DNA of 64,000 bases from Rhizomys pruinosus (lineage: Eukaryota > Chordata > Mammalia > Rodentia > Spalacidae): the NCBI GenBank assembly GCA_009823505.1, contig VZQC01006585.1:37637-101636 (forward strand), written 5' to 3'. This document shows positions 10,590-22,449 of this stretch, piece after piece. A model generated the notes under the pieces. The model was not told the DNA's origin, made no database searches, and saw nothing but the letters and a program-made list of their open reading frames with translations. Position numbers and translations under genes: made by a program. Position 1 is the first letter of the stretch. Each line of letters opens with the position of its first letter.

Positions 10590-11715
10590 TGTGGGCCTTC
10601 TCCTCGTGCCCCCAGACCCTCCTCGTGCCCCAGACCCTCCTCGTGCCCCAGACCCTCCTCGAGCACCCACACTCTCCTCGTGCCCCAGACCCTCCTCGTG
10701 CACCCAGACCCTCCTCGTGCCCCAGACCCTCCTCATGCCCCAGACCCTCCTCGTGCCCCAGACCCTCCTCGAGCACCCACACTCTCCTCGTGCCCCAGAC
10801 CCTCCCCGTCCCCGACTCCGGCACCCATCCGCCCACCCTCCAGTGCCCCCAGACCCTCCTCGTGCCCCCAGACCCTCCTCTGTGCCCCAGACCCTCCTCG
10901 TGCCCCAGACCCTCCTCGTGCCCCAGACCCTCCTCGTGCCCCAGACCCTCCTCGTGCCCCAGACCCTCCTCGAGTCCCACACCTCCTCGTGCCCCAGACC
11001 CTCCTAGTGCCCCAGACCCTCCTCGTGTCCCAGAACCTCCTCGTGCACCCAGACCCTCCTAGTGCCCCAGACCTCTCTCCAGACCCTCTGTGCCCAACTC
11101 CTAGCCCAGACCTCCTCATGCACCCAGACCCCCTCGTGCCCCAGACCCTCCTCGTGTCCCAGACCCTCCTCGTGCACCCAGACCCTCCTAGTGCCCCAGA
11201 CCCCCTCTGCCACCTCGTGCTCCCAGACCCTCCTCGTGCACCCACACCCCCTCGTGCCCCAGACCCTCCCCGTGCCCCAGACCCTCCTCGAGCACCCACA
11301 CTCTCCTCGTGCCCCAGACCCTCCCCGTGCCCCAGACCCTCCTCGAGCACCCACACTCTCCTCGTGCCCCAGACCCTCCCCGTGCCCCAGACCCTCCTCG
11401 AGCACCCACACTCTCCTCGTGCCCCAGACCCTCCCCGTGCCCCAGACCCTCCTCGTGCACCCAGACCCTCCTAGTGTCCCCCAGGGCCCTTCCCTCTGAC
11501 ACTCCCAGGCCCGCCTCGTGCCTCCCCGGCCCTCCTCGTGCCCCCCAGCCCTCCCCGTGCCCCCCAGGCCCTCCTCCTGCCCCCCCGGCCCTCCTCCTGC
11601 CTCCCCCCAGGCCCTCCTCGTGCCTCTCAGGCCCTCCTCATGCCCCCAGGCCCTCCTCATGCCCCCCAGACCCTCCTCGTGCCCCTAGGCCCTCCTCGTT
11701 CTGCTCACCTTTCCC
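10590..11715. repeat. 18-bp strand-skewed minisatellite
   Basis: About 60 copies of an 18-bp unit, agaccctcctcgtgcccc, with variants. The plus strand is very C-rich and the minus strand G-rich, with recurrent GGGG and GGG runs. Each unit has one CpG (cctcgtg). Open frames in all readings (for example RAPDPP repeats) result from the multiple-of-three period. Confidence 0.95.
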
Positions 11716-13146
11716 TTTTTCTCTTATCACTGGTCCTACCTAGCTTTCCTTTCATGACTGTTTTGTAACTGATTTTTCTCATCAAAAGAAGGGGTTAGGA
11801 GCTGTATTTATTGGTATTCAGATATTTATATTGTTGAGCCTTTATTCTTGCTGATGTGATGGAAGATGTTTTGTCATATAATAAAAGATTTTCTTGGTAG
11901 TAGGCTAATGAATACGTGAATCAGCTCCAAGCCTATGAAATTCTGCTGGGTCCACGGTAGTCAATCAGGAAGAACAGAACTCCCCACCAGCTCAGTCCCT
12001 CTCTTCGGTCTCACACATGATCCAGATCACCACTGTCAGCACTCTGTCACTCACTCCCTCAGTGGCCAAGGCACCCAAAGTCCAGTCGCAGCTTCTGCCC
12101 ATGTTTTGCCAATATCCAGTTTTCTAGCATTTTTTTCAGCTGAAGAACTCAGAATTCATGATTTAAACTTTGATATTTGGGAATCAAAGCACACAGTCTA
12201 CTGGAATACCTTAGTTACAGGCATTTCATTCTATGTGTGTCATTGAAGCACTTATGAAAAAGACAAAGATAAAACATGACATGAAGATGAGATTGCATGG
12301 CACAGGGAAATTAGCAAAGTGAATAGAGACAGATGGGTTATTTGTATTTTATGGATCACATTTGTAAACTGTCACTGTTTTTGCCTAGTCACACTATAGC
12401 AAAAGAATGATCACTGAACTGATCGATGCATTAAAAATAACCTGATTTGCTGATTTGAGTTATTCTTATTTAACTGATAAATATTCATGTGACTCCAAAT
12501 ATAACAAAGAGAAACAGAGCAACAATCAATAATTATTTAAGATGGGGGTTTTGTTTTCATTCTATGGTCTCTTTTCCTTTTAATGAATTAGTTACTGCTG
12601 CTTCAAATCCAAATCAAGGCAAGGAAATCACAAGTTTTAATGATATTGTTTCATCATTAAATTGTTTTTCATATATTTCATCTTTTTCACAATTTGTGCT
12701 GTAGTTGGAATATACCTTCCAACATTCTCATTGAAATTGAATCTCCACTATGAGGAATTAGCAAGTGAAACCTTTTAGAAATTAGTCCTGAGGTCTCTGC
12801 CCTTATGAAGAGTCCACTAAGCTGCTTAACATCGGGAGACATCAGAAACAACAGTCTTCTGCCAGAAGAGCAGGTAGTTTCCTACCACTAACCCATATCA
12901 TGATGTTCAGTAGGCCTTTTGGGATTTGGGAGGAAGCCATTTACTCTTCTCAAGGGATTGGAGCCTTTCTGGCAAAATGATAGGTTCCAGACGTGAGTGG
13001 ATCCCTAAGTGAGCAGGGACTCTGCGGCCATTCCAGGTGCTCTAAGCACCTTGTCGTGTAGGTCGTGTGTCCTAGGAGATGCAATGGTTTAGACTGTTGT
13101 ATACGAATAAACACTTAGATCCTGCGACCCATAGACTCCTGTAGTT
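11716..13146. other. No gene seen
   Basis: Mostly unique-looking sequence. The frame at 11,935-12,246 (103 codons) shows no family features and has no supporting splice or promoter context. Confidence 0.5.
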
Positions 13147-13362
13147 CTGGAGCTGAAGAAATGGCTCAGTGGATAAAAACACTGACTGAGGTGGCAGAAG
13201 ACCTGGGTTTGAGTCCTAGCACCCATATAGCAACTAACAGCCATCTGTAATTCCAGTTCCGGGGGATCTTCTGTCCTCTACAGGCATTGCATGACATGGG
13301 TGCACTTACATACACGCAGGTATAACATTCATACACGTTAAAAAAAAAAAAAAAAAAAAAAG
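13147..13362 (+). repeat. B2-type SINE
   Basis: Head ctggagctgaagaaatggct, tail of about 22 A. Confidence 0.88.
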
Positions 13363-13765
13363 AATCCTGAAGTCCTAAAATGCCTAATAGGTTCGGTTAA
13401 CGTATCATCTTGGAGACTCTTTATTTCTCACTTTAAGGAGTTGCAGCACAGGAGCTAGACTTCTGCAGTAAGCCAGTGCCATCTGCCTAAAAGAATGATT
13501 TACTATCAAGCATGCTGACATGTTATAGGCCCTGGCAGAAAACATGTGTCATCCAATGACTGTGCTTATCATGAGTGGTTATAGTCACAGTGGCATTATA
13601 CTGTTATAGGTAATTAATAATAAAAGGAAAACAGCACATCCAGGATCACTGCTGGCAGTTGCAGAGGGCCCAGATAGCACAAACTCCCATGTCCGCCCTA
13701 CTTCTGTACCTTGAGTTCACGCTAAAATGATGAGTTACTGCAAGATGTATGTTAAAACCTTCCAT

Positions 13766-14013
13766 GGGGCTGGAGAGATGGCCTAGCGGTTAACAGCTCT
13801 GACTGCTCTTACAGAGGACCTGGGGTCGATCCCCAGCACCCACATGGCGGCCAAGAACCATCTGAAACTCCAATTCCAGGAGAACTCCAGTTCCAGGGGA
13901 ATCCGACACCCTCTTCTGACCTCCGAGGCATTGCACGACACAGGTACACAAACCTACATGCAGACAGTACATTCATACACATACAGAAATAAATAAAATT
14001 AAAAAAAAAAAAA
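13766..14013 (+). repeat. B2 SINE, internally duplicated subtype
   Basis: Carries the doubled block (ctccaattccaggagaa then ctccagttccagggga) described in the findings. Confidence 0.9.
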
Positions 14014-14710
14014 CTTCCGTTATGGCTTGTATTTATCTGCTTCCCATTTACAGCTGCCAGGTTTGCTACCATGTTAAGACTAGGCCATCACTGTACCTAT
14101 CTAGGATTTGAGGCCTGGGTTGTGGCTGTCTGTTTTATTACCAAGAATTGTTCTTTCTCAATCTTCTCATGACGGGGACATTTTCAAAGGAAAAATACAT
14201 TGTCAAAAACCTCTTAAGACACTTAATAAAGCAATGGTTTTTAAAGTCATGTTATTCATAACAATTCAAAAGTAGCCCCAAGTAGCTACCAACAGAAGAG
14301 GGACCAAGTGAATGGCGCTACATCCGTATGATCTGTATTTTAAAGGAACATTTATTGCCACATGATGGGTGACATAACATCAGTAAAATGGGAAATTATT
14401 CATTCAAGAACATCTTTCTAATGTGTAACTTGATCTTTTCTCCATTACTATCAAGCCCTACAAAATAAAATTCCTTTATTTAACACCACATTAATAGTTT
14501 ATTTTCACATTCTCAATGAACTGAATTAATCTCCCAATGATTTTTAGCTTTATTGCCCAAAGTTTAACATGGAGCCACTTAACACCAGTACCTGTAAGAA
14601 CAGCAGATTCATTCATTAAGAAAGTGGTGAGAACTTATTGCTCTGAGTACAAAGGGAAGGGGTAGTGTTTCTGCCTTTCAGATTCAGGGTTTTATAGGAA
14701 GTGCAGGAGT

Positions 14711-14937
14711 CCTCTCCCTGTAGCCCCAGCTGGCCTGGAACTCACTCTGTAGACCGGGCTGCCCTTGAACTCACAGAGATCCACCTACCTCTGCCTCCCA
14801 AGTGCTAGGATTAAAGGCATGTGCCACCACATATAGCTTAAAGATGGTTCTTAGCTACCAAGTGGGTGCTGGGAATCGAACCCAGGCCTCTGCAAGAGGA
14901 GTCAGTGCTTTTAAGCACTAAGTCATCTCTCCAGCCC
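14711..14937 (-). repeat. B2-head/B1 composite SINE
   Basis: Antisense B1 (to about 14,838) runs straight into the B2-type head, ending catctctccagccc. Same layout as 16,302-16,545. Confidence 0.8.
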
Positions 14938-14977
14938 ACAAGAGTGTATGTTGTTATTAATCTCCCCAGCTATTACA

Positions 14978-15130
14978 TTTTTTTTTTTGTCTTTTTGAGA
15001 CAGGGTCTTCCTGTAGCCCCAGCTGTCCTGAAACTTGCTCTGTAGACCACACTGGCCTTGAACTCACAAAGATCCGCCTGCCTCTGCCTCTCAAGTGCTA
15101 GGATGAAAGGCGTGCTCTATCATGCCTGGC
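14978..15130 (-). repeat. B1 SINE with target duplication
   Basis: Antisense B1 flanked by cagctattac (14,968-14,977 and 15,131-15,140). Confidence 0.9.
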
Positions 15131-15157
15131 CAGCTATTACTTTTGAAACTCCTGAAG

Positions 15158-15401
15158 TGTGGGAAAATTTAGTTAAGATGGGTAGCATTCTAAACCAATG
15201 GGACCTCCCTGGCCACACCCATGGGGTGGGATGCAGTGAAGAAAGGTTTAGGATTTGGCCCTGGGAGTTGAGTCATGCTGTCTATATAAACCAGACATTT
15301 TGGAATAAAGCTCTCTCTCTGTGTTTGGACCTTAACATGTGTCTGTGTGTTGTGCTTTCCTGTGTGTATTTTCTACATGGATCATCCCAGGACACCCTAC
15401 A
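15158..15401 (+). mobile_element. Solo LTR of the same family
   Basis: 244 bp starting TGTGGGAAAA and ending CCTACA, clearly related to the 36.5/41.9-kb LTRs but more diverged and shorter in U5. A TATA box lies at 15283-15290 and AATAAA at 15304-15309. It is flanked by a perfect 6-bp duplication CTGAAG (15152-15157 and 15402-15407), so it is a genuine integration reduced to one LTR by recombination. Confidence 0.9.
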
Positions 15402-15540
15402 CTGAAGTATACCAGACCTAGGCACCTAGACACCCTCTTTCCCTTCCAAATCAAGGGCATTTTCCTCTCAAAACCAGATAATGCTGATTGAACAGAGGCT
15501 AATTGGCCAATTAAATATTTATTTTATTAAAAATATTAGT

Positions 15541-15685
15541 CAGGCCAAGCATGACACACCTCCGTTCCCAGCACTTAGGAGGCAGAGCAGGCGGATCCCT
15601 CAGAGTGAGGTCAGGTTAGGATGGTCTACATAGTGACTTCCAGACCAGCTGGGACCTTGTCTCAAAAAGCTAAAACAAAACAAAA
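15541..15685 (+). repeat. Diverged B1 SINE
   Basis: Contains cccagcacttaggaggcaga and ccagctgggaccttgtctca. Confidence 0.8.
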
Positions 15686-16301
15686 CAAAATGTAAAAATA
15701 AACAAGGTAAAGTGGAGTTATAAAAAAGAAGAAACATATCCCTTTGAATGTCATACTATGAAAAGACAAGGAGAAAATAAGCCATTTCTCTGACTCCAGC
15801 AGTTTCTGCTCATGATGCCAACAATCCTTGGCCTCCTCTATGTATGTAAAGCAATGTCAAATCAGGAAAATGACACAAAAAGAAGACTTCTTAGAATTTA
15901 ATTTTTAATGACTTGGCACGGGCAATTTTTTTAAATACAAACTTCACGGCCCTTGCTACACCTCTTCTCTCCAGGGAACAGGCACATTGAGTGCCACATT
16001 GTTCTCTAAACTCCTCTAGAAGGAGTGGGTTCAAAAGTAATTATGAGATAATTTCTGAATCAAGATGGCAGAGTTGTAAACATATTATTGCCCCTTGATC
16101 CTGAGAGGTCACCAGAATGCTAATAAAATATATGTAACACACTATAGAAATTGTCCCTGAAAAGAATAATAACAAAGGTACAAACCACAGCAATAATAAA
16201 ATATATGTAACACACTATAGAAATTATCCCTGAAAGGAAGAATAACAAAGGTACAAAAAAGGGGAAATTCAGAAAAAATGAGGGTTCACCAGAAATTTCT
16301 C

Positions 16302-16546
16302 TTTTTTTTGAGACAGGGTCTCTCTATAGCCCCCAGCTGGCCTGGAACTCACTCTGTAAGCCAGGCTGGCCTTGAACTTATGGAGAGATCCACCTACTTC
16401 TGCCTCTCAAGTGCTAGGATTAAAGGTGTGCACCACCACGCCTGGCTGAAAGACCTTTCTTAGCGGCCATATGGGTACTGGGAATTGAACTCAGGTCCGT
16501 TGAAAGAGCAGTCGGTGCTCTTAAGCACTGAGCCATCTTTCCAGGC
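16302..16546 (-). repeat. B2-head/B1 composite SINE with shared target duplication
   Basis: Read on the minus strand: B2-type head, then B1, then A-tail. The whole is flanked by ccagaaatttct (about 16,290 and 16,547), so both parts lie inside one insertion. Confidence 0.8.
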
Positions 16547-16837
16547 CCCAGAAATTTCTTGATAACAAAAATAGAATGCTGACTACAAGTGTGTAATCAT
16601 GAAACAGCATAGGAAGTCGTAAGACAATGTGCCTAGAGCAGAACACAGCTCCAGAGAAGCTTCCTTCAGCCGAGTCATAAACTGAAGATCTTTTAGGTGC
16701 TTTGATGAGATGGTAGAAATGATCTTTGTGTGCAGACCAGCTAGTCATTCCAGTGTCCTTCTGTCAGATGCCATTAATCTCTTACTGTTACCATCCCACC
16801 AAGAGGATTTTGTTCTGCACAGAAATTGGAGGAGGGT

Positions 16838-16985
16838 CGAGAGATGGCTCAGAGTTAAGATCCAGTTCTGCTTTTCCAGAGGACAAGTTCCCTTCTAGAA
16901 TCCATGGAGATGGCTCACAACCGTGACTCCATAACTCTGGTCTCTGTGTGCCCCTGCCCTTGGCATGCACACACCCACCCACATG

Positions 16986-17021
<36 letters not shown>

Positions 17022-17030
17022 GACATAATT
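16838..17030 (+). repeat. B3/B2-like SINE ending in a GC/CA microsatellite
   Basis: Head gagatggctcagagttaaga. It ends in (GC)n then (AC)n at about 16,986-17,022. Confidence 0.75.
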
Positions 17031-17039
17031 TAAAAGAAA

Positions 17040-17195
17040 TTTTTTGGGTCTTTTTGAGACAGGGTCTCCCTTTAGTTCCAGCTGGCCTGGACCTCACTAT
17101 GTAGACCAGGATGGCCTTGAACTCACACAGAGACCCATCTGCCTCTGCCTCCCAAGTGCTTGGATTAAAGGCATGCACCACCACACACAGCAAAA
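17040..17195 (-). repeat. B1 SINE
   Basis: Antisense B1, gagacagggtctccctttag to caccaccacacacagc. Confidence 0.9.
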
Positions 17196-17540
17196 ATATT
17201 AAAAAAAAAAAAAAAGAAGAAGAAGAAATTGAAGTGTTGGGATAAACTGTAGCAGCCAGAAGAGCATTGGCCAGTTCTAGAATCTGAACAAAGTCTAGAT
17301 CAGAGCAAGCTACTTGTTACTCTAACCAAGGACTGTATTCTTGGTCAGCTTCACATTTCTCCGTTCTGAATGGATCATTAGAGATTTTAGAGAATAAATA
17401 AAGAAATGAGAGTAAGATTGAGATAAAGAGAAAATTAACTCTACAGTAATAAATAATTTAAGGTAACAAAAGAGAACTTTGAAATAAACTTTAGTGTTCT
17501 TATAGAGATTTCAGATGTTTTTATAAAACCATAAAGCATT

Positions 17541-17765
17541 GGGGCTGGAGAGATGGCCTAGCAGTTAAGAGCACCGCCTGCTCTTCTAGAGGACCCGGGT
17601 TCGATTTCCAGCACCCACATGGCAGCTGAGAATCGTTTTTAACTCCAGTTCCAGGGGAATCCGACACCCTCTTATGACCACCGCGGCATTGCACATGAGT
17701 GCACAAACCTACATGCAGACAGTACATTCATACACATACAAAAATAAAAATTTTAAAAAAGAAAA
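17541..17765 (+). repeat. B2-type SINE
   Basis: Head ggggctggagagatggccta; lacks the internal duplication. Confidence 0.9.
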
Positions 17766-18164
17766 TCTTAAAAAAAAAACCATAAAGCATTACACAGAAA
17801 AGACCAGTGGGGTCAACAGAGGTCTTGGAAATTAAAAATAGATATTTAAAGAGGTCTTGGAGAAGGCTTTCCATTAAAGAGCTTGCCTTGCAAGCATGGG
17901 AAGTTGGGTTTGACCTGCAGAACCCATGTAAAAAGTGAGTATCTATGACCATCCCTCTGCTCATCTGCCTAGGTATCTGTGGCAGAAGTGTGTGTAGGGT
18001 GAGTGGGACCAGACATGGGCCCTGCTCACAGCAGCGCACAAGCTGGTCTCTGAGGCTCAGCTTTCCACAAAGACCTCCCATCTTGTAGGTCATAGGTATA
18101 AAACAGGCCATAGCTGGGAAATGTATGACGATCAAGGAAGATCTTTTTGTAAAAAAAATTATAT

Positions 18165-19099
18165 TTTTATTTTCTATGTGTGAGTGTTTTGCCTGCATAT
18201 GTGCAAGTGTGCCATGTGTGTGCACTGCCTGCATGTGTGCAGTGCCTGCATGTGTGCAAGTGTGCAGTGTGCAGTGTCTGCATGCGTGCAAGTGTGCCGT
18301 GAGTGTACTGCCTGCATGTGTGCAAGTGTGCCATGTGTGCAGTGTCTGCATGTGTGCAAGTGTGCCATGTGTGCAGTGTCTGCATGTATGCAAGTGTGCC
18401 ATGTGTGTAGTGTCTGCATGTGTGCAAGTGTGCCATGTGAGTGCACTGCCTGCATGTGTGCAAGTGTGCTGTGTGTGCAGTGTCTGCATGTGTGCAAGTG
18501 TGCCATGTGAGTGCACTGCCTTCATGTACGCAAGTGTTCCATGTGAGTGCACTGCCTGCATGTGTGCAAGTGTGACGTGTGTCCAGTGCCTGCATGTGTG
18601 CAAGTGTTCCATGTGAGTGCACTGCCTGCATGTGTGCAAGTGTGCCATGTGAGTGCACTGCCTGCATGTGTGCAAGTGTGCCATGTGAGCGCCGTGCCTG
18701 CATGTGTGCAAGTGTTCCATGTGAGTGCACTGCCTGCATGTGTGCAAGTGTGCCATGTGAGTGCACTGCCTGCATGTGTGCAAGTGTGCCATGTGAGCGC
18801 CGTGCCTGCATGTGTGCAAGTGTGCCATGTGAGTGCACTGCCTGCATGTGTGCAAGTGTGCCATGTGAGTGCAATGCCTGCAGGTGTGCAAGTGTGCCAT
18901 GTGTGTGCAGTGCCTGCAGGTGTGCCATGTGCATGCAGTGCCTGTATGTGTGCAGGCGTGCCATGTGTGTGCAGTGCCTGTGGCAGCCAGAAGAGACATC
19001 GTATCCCATAGAACTGGAGTTACGTACAGTTATTATATACTATGTGGGTGCTGGGAATTGAACACGGGTCCTCTGGAAGAACAGCCATCTCTCCAGCCC
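18165..19099 (-). repeat. B2-type SINE expanded by an internal 36-bp minisatellite
   Basis: An antisense B2-type SINE runs from ttctatgtgtgagtgttttg (about 18,172) to atctctccagccc (19,099). Its segment tgcctgcatgtgtgcaagtg is expanded about 22-fold between 18,186 and 18,980, with units of about 33-36 bp. Period multiples of three give long Cys- or His-rich spurious frames on both strands. Confidence 0.9.
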
Positions 19100-19542
19100 T
19101 GAGGTCAAGGAAGATCTTGACTCTGGTAGGAAAGATGTATTTTGGGGAAAGAGAACAAGGACCTTTGAATCCAGCGTCTAAAGGCCTTTATACAGCTGAC
19201 TTGGGGCCCTGCTAGAGAGGTTTTTCCTGTTTCTGTATATGAATACTTATTTTGATGCATATTTATTCAGTATGTAAGCCTGAGAACTACTTGTGAGAGT
19301 CAGTTCTCACCTTTCACCATGCAGGTCTCGGAGATCAAACACAAGTTGTCAGCTTGGCATTAGGTCCCTTTACCTCTGAGCCAACTCGCTGGTCTGCCCC
19401 CTCCCTTTTTTTAAGGACACAGGCTACATAGATTTTCCTTCTATAACCTTTACAATTTTGCATTTTAATACATTTATGGACTATTTTAATTAAATTTTGT
19501 GCAACTTGAGAAGTTTATATCTGTATTTATATGTGGCTCCCC

Positions 19543-19687
19543 CCCCCCTTTTTTGAGACAGGGTCTCTTTGTAGTCCCAGCTTTCCTGGAACTTGTTCTG
19601 TAGATCAGGCTGGCCTTGAACTCACAGAGATCCACTTGCCTCTGCTTCCCAAGTGCTGGGATTAAAGGCCTTCACCACCATGCCCGG
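19543..19687 (-). repeat. B1 SINE
   Basis: Antisense B1 after a C10 run. Confidence 0.9.
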
Positions 19688-20431
19688 CGGCTCCCTTTTC
19701 TGAATTTGTTCTGTAGTCATATGTGGAACAGACTTCTCTCTCCATTGAAGCGAATTTGCCCCCTTTCAAATGGTGCCTTCCAAGAGCAGAACTGTTACAC
19801 CATTTCACTCCCTGTGCAGATCTTTTGTGTTGTTTGTCCCACAACCACAACTAAAGGGTGTTCTTGGATCAGGCAGTGCTGGTTACTGCTCTGGGTCCTG
19901 GTGGTTCTGTCTGTAAGTACTGGATACACATGTTGACAAGCTGTTCACTGCTGTTTCTTAGATGCTGATCCACTTAAACACTTCATAGTGAATCTCACTC
20001 CAGCCAATGGCTCTGAGCTTATTTCTACTGCATGGAACACTGTATTTCTGACTCAATTGTAGCTCTCTAACGAGAGAGATTCTGAAGCCCAACTCTCAGA
20101 CTCTAGTTCCTTGACACTTGCTCTGGGCCACCAGAATGGGCTGTGTAGGGAGGGAAAATGGGTTTTAGAGCATTCACCCTTTCAGTCAGCAGGGGTATTT
20201 TGAAAACACTTCCTTGCTACTGCCCTCTTTAAATACCAAGTCGAGAATTTTCCTGGCACCTGTATGGTATGCAGACCCCATGGCTTCTGTCTGATTGGGC
20301 TGCAAGGTAAGTCCTCTGTGCTTTTTCATCTCTGCCCCTCCCTCTGCCAAGCAATCTTTGTCTCTTGCACTCAACTCTTTTCTCTCCTCATACCGTTTTT
20401 TAGATGGACTTCACCAAATATTTATTGTCTT
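19688..20431. other. No gene seen
   Basis: Moderate GC, no recognisable coding sequence, unidentified old repeats possible. Confidence 0.4.
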
Positions 20432-20550
20432 TTTGAAACAGGTCTCCTGGAGCTCACTATGTAGACCAGGCTGGCCTTGAACTCACAGAGATCCACCTGC
20501 CTTTGCCCCACAAGTGCTGGGATTACAGGCATGTGCCACCATGCCTGGCC
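20432..20550 (-). repeat. B1 SINE
   Basis: Antisense B1, slightly shortened, ending ccaccatgcctggcc. Confidence 0.9.
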
Positions 20551-20903
20551 CTCTCCTCATTCTGCCCTCTAAATTAGATGCTGAAAATGCAGTGCATAAA
20601 TTTATCTGGTCTGTCTTAAGCTGAGCACTCCCCACGTGGGGCGAAGCCTCCAGAGCAGACTTTCTCAAATTGCTTCCCTTTCTAAAGTTTTCTTTCTTTG
20701 CTACTGTAACTCCAGAGCATTTCTGTCATTATGTACTTTAGAGGATGGCCGCCCTCCAACCATCCCGCAGCCTTTGTATTTCTGTGGCATCAGTTGTGAT
20801 TAATCCTTTTTGAACTGCCTCCTCGTTCTCTTTCTGCTCTGGTATTCTCTTCTACAAAAATTTTATATTGTTTGTTCTTGCCTCTTTGAAAGTCTTTACG
20901 ATT

Positions 20904-21126
20904 CTGGGGATGAAGAGATGACTCAGTGGTTAAGGGCCCGAGCTGCTCTTGCAGATGACCTGGATTTGACTTCCAGTACCCATACAGTAACTAACAACCA
21001 TTTGTAACCCCAGATCCAGTGGATTCCAACGCTCTCTTCTGACCTCCTCAGGCATCACATAACATAGATGCACTTACATACATGTAAGCAATACACTCAT
21101 ATACATAAAATAAACACATTAAAACG
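20904..21126 (+). repeat. B2-type SINE
   Basis: Diverged head (gatgaagagatgactcagtg). Confidence 0.85.
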
Positions 21127-21175
21127 AAGCCCTCAAGATGCATTATTCATTTGAAACATCTGTTTTTATTATTTT

Positions 21176-21320
21176 TTTGTCTTTTCAAGACAGGGTCTCC
21201 CTGTAGCCCCAGCTGTCCTGGAACTCACTCTGTAGACCAGGCTGGCCTTGAACTCACAAAGATCTGCCTGCCTCTGCCTCCCAAGTGCTAGGATTAAAGG
21301 CGTGTGCCACCACGCCCAGC
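21176..21320 (-). repeat. B1 SINE
   Basis: Well-preserved antisense B1. Confidence 0.92.
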
Positions 21321-21439
21321 AAAACATGTTTTTATATAAGCACTTTTGTGATAAATTTTCTTCTCTGTGGACTTTGCTATATCCCACAGATTTTGGTATG
21401 TTATAGTTTTTGAATGTTTGAAAATAAGCTTCAACTTCT

Positions 21440-21626
21440 GACTGTCTGCATGTAGGTCTGTGCACCCATGTTGTGCAATGCCGCAGAGGTCAGAAGAAGG
21501 TGTCGGCTTCCCCTGGCACTGGAGTTAAAGATGGTTCTCAGCAGCCATGTGGGTGCTGGGATCGAACCCGGGTCCTCTGCAAGAGCAGTTGGTGCTCTCA
21601 GCTGCTAGGTCATCTCTCCAGCCCCC
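21440..21626 (-). repeat. B2-type SINE
   Basis: Antisense, ending catctctccagccccc; no internal duplication. Confidence 0.88.
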
Positions 21627-22261
21627 ACACAATTATTTGAGAATTGGCTCAAATAGCAATGGGGTACGCATGTGATTGAGGTAAGGGAAATGTTCAAAGA
21701 TAGAAAGGGAGAAACTGACATGATACTTCGCTACAAAGTTCCTTGTTCATAGACACCTGAGACAATGACTTGCTTCAGCTCTCTCAAGATGTTGCTGGGC
21801 AAGTGTTCTCTCAAAGTTGTCTAGCCTGAGTTATGGACTTAATAACATAATCTGCACATACTTTGGATATGTATCAAGCTTGGGCTACATGTAGAATCAA
21901 TCTCTTTTGAGTCTTTACAAAGTCCTTGAGATAGTATTTATCTCAGGTGGCCAAGCATGGACCTTCTTCGTTTGTAACTAACTTCTCAACTCTGATTCTG
22001 TCTGGATCTAACAAGAATGATTTTATCACCAATTGCCAAAGATGCTAACATACGTAGAGGGCTAGACTGCACTGATTTGTTGTTTCTGTAATTAAAACAG
22101 TAAGTGGATTCCCTTTCAAGTACCTGGTGTCTTAAGTCTTCTTTCACTAAGATTACTGACAGCAATGACAAGTTTTCACTTATTTGTGCCAAGTCATGGC
22201 AAGTTACTAAAAGTTTAACTGGATCATGAAGAGTAACTCAGTATGGAATTTTTGTTTTACT

Positions 22262-22449
22262 ATTTACTATTTTCATTTTATGTGTGAGTGTATTTCCTGC
22301 ATGTGTATAAGTGCACCCCTGCCATGGAGTGCTCCTGGGAATCAGAAGGCCGTGTTAGCTGTCATGTGGGTGCTGGGAATTGAATCCAGGTCTTCTGCAA
22401 GAGCCTCTAGTGCTCTTAACCACTTAACCACTGAGCCATTTCTTTAGCA
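22262..22449 (-). repeat. B2-type SINE, internally deleted
   Basis: Antisense; the middle part is shortened. Confidence 0.82.

Noticed and set aside
10486..11768. Many overlapping frames on both strands, up to 316 codons, rich in Pro/Ser/Arg or Gly
   Set aside because: Both strands and several frames are open because the 18-bp unit lacks stops. Classic minisatellite shadow.
18186..18980. Regular 36-bp direct repeats reminiscent of a CRISPR array
   Set aside because: No spacers between units, units vary, no cas genes, and the host is a mammal. The same applies to the 40-, 46- and 54-bp arrays.
17728..19061. His/Cys-rich frames up to 423 codons that could suggest metal-binding proteins
   Set aside because: Produced by the B2-internal minisatellite; they run on into ordinary SINE sequence.
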